The notes under the pieces were generated by a model. That model did no database searches, was not told the DNA's origin, and was given only the letters and a program-made list of their open reading frames with translations. Positions 58,975 to 64,000 of a stretch of 64,000 nt of DNA are shown piece after piece (the first letter of the stretch is position 1; the number at the start of each line of letters is the position of its first letter). The stretch covers positions 3,162,001 through 3,226,000 of the forward strand of contig NZ_AP024852.1 in NCBI RefSeq assembly GCF_024346715.1. The letters run 5' to 3'. The DNA comes from Photobacterium swingsii (GTDB lineage: Bacteria; Pseudomonadota; Gammaproteobacteria; Enterobacterales; Vibrionaceae). Made by a program: the position numbers and the translations under genes.

Positions 58975-61900
58975 ATGAAGAACACCACGCAGTTTAAGCG
59001 CCTCCAAAACACCTTAATGATCGCTTTTTTGGTGCTGAGTATTACGCCATTAACGCTTTCAGCGATGTTTTTCATGAATTCACACACCAAAGATTTGGTT
59101 GAGCAAAGTACAACTCACCTCGCGTCCTTACTCGAGAATAAAAAGAAACAGCTCAATAACTTCTTTATTGCGAAAGAATCAGAAGCTAAGAGCTTTTCAC
59201 GCTCCGAATTAGCGAATGCCAGTGGCGGTCGATTTTATGGGTTAGTTGGCGCTTTTCATCAGCTTGGCGAGTTACCCAGTAAACTGGATGATAATAATCG
59301 CAGCACCTATTTCACCCATACGCTGACAGAAAAAGGCAAATCGGTGAATAGCCACAGCACCAACTACATAGGGCACGAGCGTTATCGTTTAATGTACAAA
59401 CGCTACCATTGGGCGTTTGAAGAATACTTAAAACGATCTGATTTCAGTGACATTATGTTGGTCGATATCAAAGGCAATGTAGTGTACTCCGTCAATCATC
59501 CGGAGCGATTTGGTATAGGTCTCAATGACCCACGATTTGCTGACAGCGCACTCAGTAACACCTTCAAAGCAATTAAAGCACAAACCCGTGATATCCAAGG
59601 TCAGCCCGAGCAGGTGCCGATTGCATTCACGGACTTTTCGCTAAACCAAGGTGAGACATTACAAACCGCCTGGTTTGCAGCCCCCGTTATCCAACAGGGC
59701 TATCTGCACAGTTACGTCTTTTTTGAACTCAATAATGACAAGATCAGCAGCCTTATTGCCGATACCACTCCAACAAACAACTATGTTCAAACCGTGCTTG
59801 TGGGCAGTGATCATCAGCCAAGGATCCCAACAACCAGCAATAGCAGTAACACACTCAATAGTGAAAGTATTACTCAAGCTCTCGAAGGCAATACAGGTGT
59901 CGGTAGCTTTTTAAACTTTAGTCAAACCCCGGTACTGAGTGCCTTTTCTCCGATCAATGTCCTCGGTAACACTTGGGCGTTAGTGGTTGAACTCCCAGAA
60001 GAAGAAGCCTTTGCTCGGATCCGCCAGCTAGAAAAAATATTCTTAGTCGCAATGATCACCGCTATCGTATTGGTAATCATCGCATCACATTTACTTTCAA
60101 ACTCGATTACCGCTCCACTGCTGCGACTGACTTGGGCGGCAGAACGCGTCTCGGCTGGTGATTTAGACCAAAAGATTGAAGGGATAGAGCGAAGTGATGA
60201 AATTGGCCGTCTTGCCGTTAGTTTTGCGCGTATGCAACGCTCGGTACGGGAAAAAATCAGTCTTATTCGTGACCAAAATACAGAGTTAGAACAAAACTTG
60301 ACTGTCATACAGCAACAAAACAAAGAACTCCAAGTTACCGATAAACTTAAAGATGAATTTCTGGCAACTACCTCACATGAGCTGCGTACTCCTCTTCACG
60401 GTATGGTTGGCATTGCGGAATCATTATTGGCGGGAGCCAACGGCCCGGTGCAAGCGTCACAACGTCGCCAGCTTGAAATGCTGATCAACAGCGGTCAGCG
60501 CCTGACTAACTTAGTGGATGATCTCTTGGATTATCATAAGATGCGCTATGGCGATCTCGACATCAACAAACATGCTGTCGATCTATCGTCTGCCACTCAT
60601 CTCGTGCTTGAGCTATCGCGCCACTTGGTTGGCAGCAAACCGATTCGGATCATTAACCAAATCCCGACAGATTTACCTCCAGTCTTAGCGGATGAACAGC
60701 GCCTAGAGCAAGTGCTGTATAACCTGATAGGTAATGCGATCAAATACACCTCAGAAGGTAAAATTGTCTTATCTGCTATGGTGCTCGAAAATCAAATTCG
60801 AGTGCAGGTCGTTGATACAGGACAAGGGATCCCTCCTGAGCAACTCGAACATATCTTTGAGCCGCTGATTCAAGCCAATACAGGCTCCGCACACTACCGT
60901 CAGGGAGCGGGATTAGGGCTATCCATCAGTCGCCAGTTAATTGAATTAATGGGCGGCCGTTTGTATGTCAGTAGCCAGCCTATGGTAGGCGCAACGTTCA
61001 GCTTTACACTGAACCTTGCCAGCGAACAAGACATTGCCGACAGCAAGCTAGGTAGCAGCAGCCACTTTAAAGCGCCAACATTAGGCGTATCGAGTTGCAA
61101 AGATGAAGCGCTACCAAGTAATCCTGATGGTGAATTATTGCTAGTTGTGGACGATGAACCCGTTAATCTACAAGTCCTGAACAACTTCTTGCGCCTTGAA
61201 GGCTATCAAGTCTTAACGGCAGAAAGTGGCCCTCAAGCCTTATCGCTCATGGAACAACACCAGCCAGCATTAATTCTACTCGATATCATGATGCCAGAAA
61301 TGAGCGGCTATGAAGTGTGCCAGCATTTACGCCAACAATACGATTTACGAGAATTACCTATCATTATGCTCTCAGCACTTGGACAAGTGCAGGATCGAGT
61401 AAAGGGCTTTGAATATGGCGCCAATGATTATTTAGCTAAGCCCTTTAATAAAGAAGAATTAATTGCCCGTATTGGTGCCCATATTCAGGCAGGAAAAACT
61501 GAGCAGCAACGCCAGCAAAACCAAATGCTACAACAGGAAATTGACCGCAGAGAGCAAGTGGAAGAAGGCTTATTGGAAACTCAAACTCGCTTGATGGGTT
61601 TACTGGAATCCACCAGCGAGGCCATTGTTTGTGTGCAAAATGAAGGCCGGGTACGTTACGCAAATGCAGCGGCAGGAAAGCTCTTTAAGCGAGCACCAGA
61701 GCAACTAGAGCGCCATACAATCGATGATATCTTAATGACGCACTTACCCGATGACATTAGCCAAAGCCATCATTTCAACGGCCAACTCACCTTTAGAATT
61801 GGCGATGAGCTTAAAGCACTTGATACCGATGTGATTAACCTACCCGAAGAATCTGGACTAAAAAGGATGTTTATCTTTGATAACGTCGGTCCTTCCGCTC

Positions 61901-62361
61901 AGCACCGAATTAGTGAACTAGAAAGCGCCATTGATGTGCTGTCAGGATTTGCCTTTGATGGCGATAGAAATAACCTGCAACAGCTGCGCGAACTCGGCGG
62001 TGAATTCACACGCTTGGCCGATAAACTTGGTAGCGATAATAAAGATAGGGGCAGCATAGTACGGGAATTACTGGTAGATGTGATGAAAACAACCCTTTCT
62101 ACTTGGGAAGAAACAACACAAAAAACCAAGTTTGATCTGGCCGAAGAAAGTGGCTTATGGCGCGTCTACCTCGACCGTAGCACGCTTCAAACACGCACAT
62201 TAGACAAATACTTACATGTTGAAACGCTACCCAAAACGCCACGTTGGCGCACGGTACTGAGCACCATTAACTTTGTTATGGCACGCTGTGATGAACAGTC
62301 TACCGCTTACCAATCACTCTTAGTTAAACGCGACAAACTACAGCACCTTATTACTCAATAA
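58975..62361 (+). CDS. chiS: Chitin-sensing hybrid kinase / DNA-binding regulator ChiS
   Basis: Membrane regulator of the chitin program. In Vibrio cholerae it is held off by the chitin oligosaccharide binding protein and binds the chb promoter itself. The start at 58975 gives 1128 residues (V. cholerae 1129). TM1 about 12-33, periplasmic domain 34-354, TM2 355-373, HAMP, coiled coil, kinase with H468 (ATTSHELRTP), ATPase (NLIGNAIKY, GAGLGLS), receiver with D770 (LILLDIMMPE), a PAS-like part near 850-930, and an approximately 190-residue C-terminal part where the cryptic HTH domain is expected. H468 and D770 correspond to the known H469 and D772. The binding-protein gene is next. Confidence 0.93.
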   Translation: MKNTTQFKRLQNTLMIAFLVLSITPLTLSAMFFMNSHTKDLVEQSTTHLASLLENKKKQLNNFFIAKESEAKSFSRSELANASGGRFYGLVGAFHQLGELPSKLDDNNRSTYFTHTLTEKGKSVNSHSTNYIGHERYRLMYKRYHWAFEEYLKRSDFSDIMLVDIKGNVVYSVNHPERFGIGLNDPRFADSALSNTFKAIKAQTRDIQGQPEQVPIAFTDFSLNQGETLQTAWFAAPVIQQGYLHSYVFFELNNDKISSLIADTTPTNNYVQTVLVGSDHQPRIPTTSNSSNTLNSESITQALEGNTGVGSFLNFSQTPVLSAFSPINVLGNTWALVVELPEEEAFARIRQLEKIFLVAMITAIVLVIIASHLLSNSITAPLLRLTWAAERVSAGDLDQKIEGIERSDEIGRLAVSFARMQRSVREKISLIRDQNTELEQNLTVIQQQNKELQVTDKLKDEFLATTSHELRTPLHGMVGIAESLLAGANGPVQASQRRQLEMLINSGQRLTNLVDDLLDYHKMRYGDLDINKHAVDLSSATHLVLELSRHLVGSKPIRIINQIPTDLPPVLADEQRLEQVLYNLIGNAIKYTSEGKIVLSAMVLENQIRVQVVDTGQGIPPEQLEHIFEPLIQANTGSAHYRQGAGLGLSISRQLIELMGGRLYVSSQPMVGATFSFTLNLASEQDIADSKLGSSSHFKAPTLGVSSCKDEALPSNPDGELLLVVDDEPVNLQVLNNFLRLEGYQVLTAESGPQALSLMEQHQPALILLDIMMPEMSGYEVCQHLRQQYDLRELPIIMLSALGQVQDRVKGFEYGANDYLAKPFNKEELIARIGAHIQAGKTEQQRQQNQMLQQEIDRREQVEEGLLETQTRLMGLLESTSEAIVCVQNEGRVRYANAAAGKLFKRAPEQLERHTIDDILMTHLPDDISQSHHFNGQLTFRIGDELKALDTDVINLPEESGLKRMFIFDNVGPSAQHRISELESAIDVLSGFAFDGDRNNLQQLRELGGEFTRLADKLGSDNKDRGSIVRELLVDVMKTTLSTWEETTQKTKFDLAEESGLWRVYLDRSTLQTRTLDKYLHVETLPKTPRWRTVLSTINFVMARCDEQSTAYQSLLVKRDKLQHLITQ

Positions 62362-62393
62362 GTCTATGGTTCTCCTAAAGCCTATCGTGCCCC

Positions 62394-62428
62394 AAGCCCA
62401 CAGAAGATAAATTTCTGCGGGCTTTTTA
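62394..62428 (+). terminator. chiS terminator
   Basis: AAGCCCACAGAA ... TTCTGCGGGCTTTTT, 12-bp stem with one A-C mismatch and a T-run. Confidence 0.85.
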
Positions 62429-62832
62429 CTTTTCATTCAATAAAAAACAACCTCACTACCTTCAGCAGGTAGCCTTAAATATCTTAGTCCTATCTAAGGT
62501 TTTGAGCTCACGACAGCCTTCACAGCCCGCGAGATTTATAGCTCCCCACAAGCCAATAATAGCCACGCTCTAACACGCTTAAGTGGGTTTTACTCTCTGT
62601 CCAATAACGATAATACCAAGCAAACACAGCGGCTCAGAAGGACTAATTTCACGCTTGAAAAAAGCCTAAAAACCACCTTCAAACCAGTCAAAACAGGGTT
62701 CATTAAGTGGTGAAAAATAGTGCAAAAAAGCGCATTTATTACCAATCAATAAAAATATTGTGGTTTATGAGAAGCGAATCACAACAAATTCTCACGATAA
62801 ATTTTCCGCAAGGAATTAACTAAAAAACAGCT

Positions 62833-62848
62833 ATTGAGTTACATCACA
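62833..62848. promoter_or_regulatory. Weak CRP-like site upstream of the chitin operon
   Basis: ATTGA-GTTACA-TCACA: right half perfect, left half 3 of 5. About 350 bp before the binding-protein ATG. Catabolite control of chitin use is plausible, but this match alone is weak. Confidence 0.3.
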
Positions 62849-62992
62849 AAAGAAAACCCTAGCTAATAAAACCCAGTCAAAACAAAACCCAAAAAGTTAG
62901 TAACCACCAACAAATCTAATGTAACAACCAATTACAAACGTGATGGAAAACACACTCCATTAATACCGCTATTCTCTCAAGCAAACGTAAAA

Positions 62993-63036
62993 TAACGTTT
63001 TTAACGTCACCTATTGATGTTTTAACGTTTTTAACG
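62993..63036 (+). repeat. Two identical 14-bp elements, candidate ChiS sites
   Basis: TAACGTTTTTAACG occurs exactly at 62993-63006 and again at 63023-63036, 30 bp apart start to start, close to three DNA turns. Each is itself a direct repeat of TAACG separated by four T. They lie 160-205 bp upstream of the binding-protein ATG. V. cholerae ChiS is known to use two sites in its chb promoter; I cannot check its consensus here, so identity is inferred. Confidence 0.55.
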
Positions 63037-63196
63037 AGCGAGCAGATTGACGATTTTCCGTTTCAGGCGTTTCCTTAAGGGACTGAGAGCCTACACGACC
63101 ATTTGAAAGAACCACGGTTGGTTTCCTTCATAGTAGGTTCGATATGTCCGGAACTTATTTCCATTAAGTGAAACTAAGCACAAGTAAGGAACAGCT

Positions 63197-64000
63197 ATGC
63201 TTGCCAATATTAAGAAAACCAAGTTAGCACTTGCGGTAGTTGCCGCTGCTACTACAGTATTTACAGCGCCAATTGCCGCTGCTGCTGATCGTAGTGAACT
63301 GACTATGGTACCTAAGTTCTACCCTACATTTGTTCGTAACTTTAACCCTTACCTGCAAACTCAATTAGATACAGTTCAAGATTTCATCTACGAGCCACTT
63401 GTCGTATTCAATGAGTTAAAAGGTAATCAGCCTGTCATGCGTTTGGCGAAAGACTACTATATGTCTGACGACCTAATGAAAGTGACATTTGAGATTCGCG
63501 ATGGCGTTAAGTGGTCTGATGGTAAGGCCTTTACCGCGCAAGATGTAGCCTTCACTTTCGACATGCTAAAAGAATACCCAGAGCTAGACCGCACAGGGAT
63601 TAACAAGCGCCTAAAAAGTGTGAAAGCATCGGGTGATAAAGTCACGTTTGAACTCACAGAAGCTAACTCAAACGTTCCTTACCTAATCTCTAAAGTATCT
63701 GTTGTTGCTAAGCACATTTGGGACAAAATTGACGATCCAACACGCTTTACCAACACCAACCCTGTTGGTACGGGTCCATTCACTGAAATCGAAACATTCA
63801 CCCCACAACTTTATACGCAGTGTCGTAACCCTAACTACTGGGATAATGGCAACCTAGAGGTTGATTGTCTTCGCCTACCACAAGTTGCTGGTAATGATCA
63901 GTTCCTAGGTCAGGTACTAAGCGGTCAATTCGACTGGACTTACTCTTTCATTCCTGATGTAGACAGCACATACGCAGCAGCAAGCCCGAACAATAAGTAC
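63197..64000 (+). CDS. Chitin oligosaccharide ABC transporter substrate-binding protein (3' end outside window)
   Basis: Periplasmic class-5 (DppA/OppA-like) binding protein for chitin oligosaccharides (CBP). In Vibrio cholerae it binds ChiS and keeps it inactive without ligand. From the ATG at 63197 about 268 residues are visible. Signal peptide MLANIKKTKLALAVVAAATTVF... ends near AAAADRS. SBP_bac_5 features: DFIYEPLVVFNELKGNQPVMRLAKDY, DDLMKVTFEIRDGVKWSDGKAFTAQDVAFTFDML, NPVGTGPFTEIETF. The gene continues past 64000, and permease, ATPase and chitobiose-using enzyme genes are expected beyond. Confidence 0.93.
   Translation, partial: MLANIKKTKLALAVVAAATTVFTAPIAAAADRSELTMVPKFYPTFVRNFNPYLQTQLDTVQDFIYEPLVVFNELKGNQPVMRLAKDYYMSDDLMKVTFEIRDGVKWSDGKAFTAQDVAFTFDMLKEYPELDRTGINKRLKSVKASGDKVTFELTEANSNVPYLISKVSVVAKHIWDKIDDPTRFTNTNPVGTGPFTEIETFTPQLYTQCRNPNYWDNGNLEVDCLRLPQVAGNDQFLGQVLSGQFDWTYSFIPDVDSTYAAASPNNKY

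Larger units (their letters stand above)
62362..63196 (+). other. 835-bp control region between chiS and the chitin operon
   Basis: No supported gene. It starts with the chiS terminator and is AT-rich in the middle. It holds a CRP-like site (62833-62848) and two identical 14-bp elements (62993-63006, 63023-63036). The end carries the ribosome binding site AAGGA (63186-63190) of the binding-protein gene. Length and content fit the promoter region of the chitin utilisation operon. Confidence 0.7.

Noticed and set aside
62362..62420. 13-codon frame just after chiS
   Set aside because: It runs into the chiS terminator stem and has no ribosome binding site.

Overview
The window is chromosomal DNA of a marine gammaproteobacterium of the Vibrionaceae, closest in feel to Photobacterium or Vibrio. 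The evidence is gene content and order: xerD-dsbC beside fldB, srmB divergent from trmN6, ung/nfo/grcA next to thrABC, arcA/arcB/yhcC/gltBD, hemL-clcA-erpA, and a chitin sensor kinase (ChiS) followed by the chitin-oligosaccharide binding protein. Genus and species are inference. I see no rRNA, tRNA, CRISPR array, prophage or plasmid genes. The only mobile element is one intact IS3-family insertion sequence.

Layout. 1-8.7 kb: dsbC (cut by the window edge), xerD, fldB, the branched-chain amino acid carrier brnQ, tRNA methyltransferase trmN6, RNA helicase srmB, a 1,309-bp IS3-family element, and yaaA. 8.9-15.8 kb: a lipoprotein, a sodium:alanine symporter, a DUF3545 protein, a hemerythrin, the repair genes ung and nfo, and the spare glycyl-radical protein grcA behind two FNR boxes. 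16-24.3 kb: a DAACS symporter, the threonine operon thrABC with a leader peptide and attenuator, and aceK. 24.5-33 kb: a small outer-membrane-like protein, an RraA-like protein, arcA, then (minus strand) yhcC, a PAS-GGDEF cyclase, arcB and a lipoprotein translationally coupled to arcB. 33.6-46 kb: two complete glutamate synthase operons in tandem, of clearly different sequence types. 46-58.7 kb: mtnN with a cobalamin-salvage pair (cbiB-like, btuF), yadS, a VOC protein, tyrS, an M23 endopeptidase, erpA, clcA, hemL, an AI-2E-family permease and rsmC. 58.9-64 kb: chiS, an 835-bp regulatory gap, and the 5' part of the chitin oligosaccharide binding protein gene.

How it works together. Most of the region is core metabolism and information processing. 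Two regulatory themes stand out. Redox and anaerobiosis: ArcA/ArcB, FNR boxes before arcA and grcA, and an ArcB that keeps Cys180 but has Val at the position of the second redox cysteine, 241. Nitrogen assimilation: two GOGATs, each with a GGA-loop hairpin in front of its ribosome binding site that looks like a CsrA target. The right edge is the control region of the chitin program: chiS, then two identical 14-bp elements 30 bp apart, then the binding protein whose family member is known to hold ChiS inactive.

Nothing here is a wholly unknown multi-gene system. The most novel items are small: the arcB-coupled lipoprotein, a 35-residue Cys-rich membrane peptide after hemL, candidate CsrA sites on both gltB leaders, and the tandem elements before the chitin operon.
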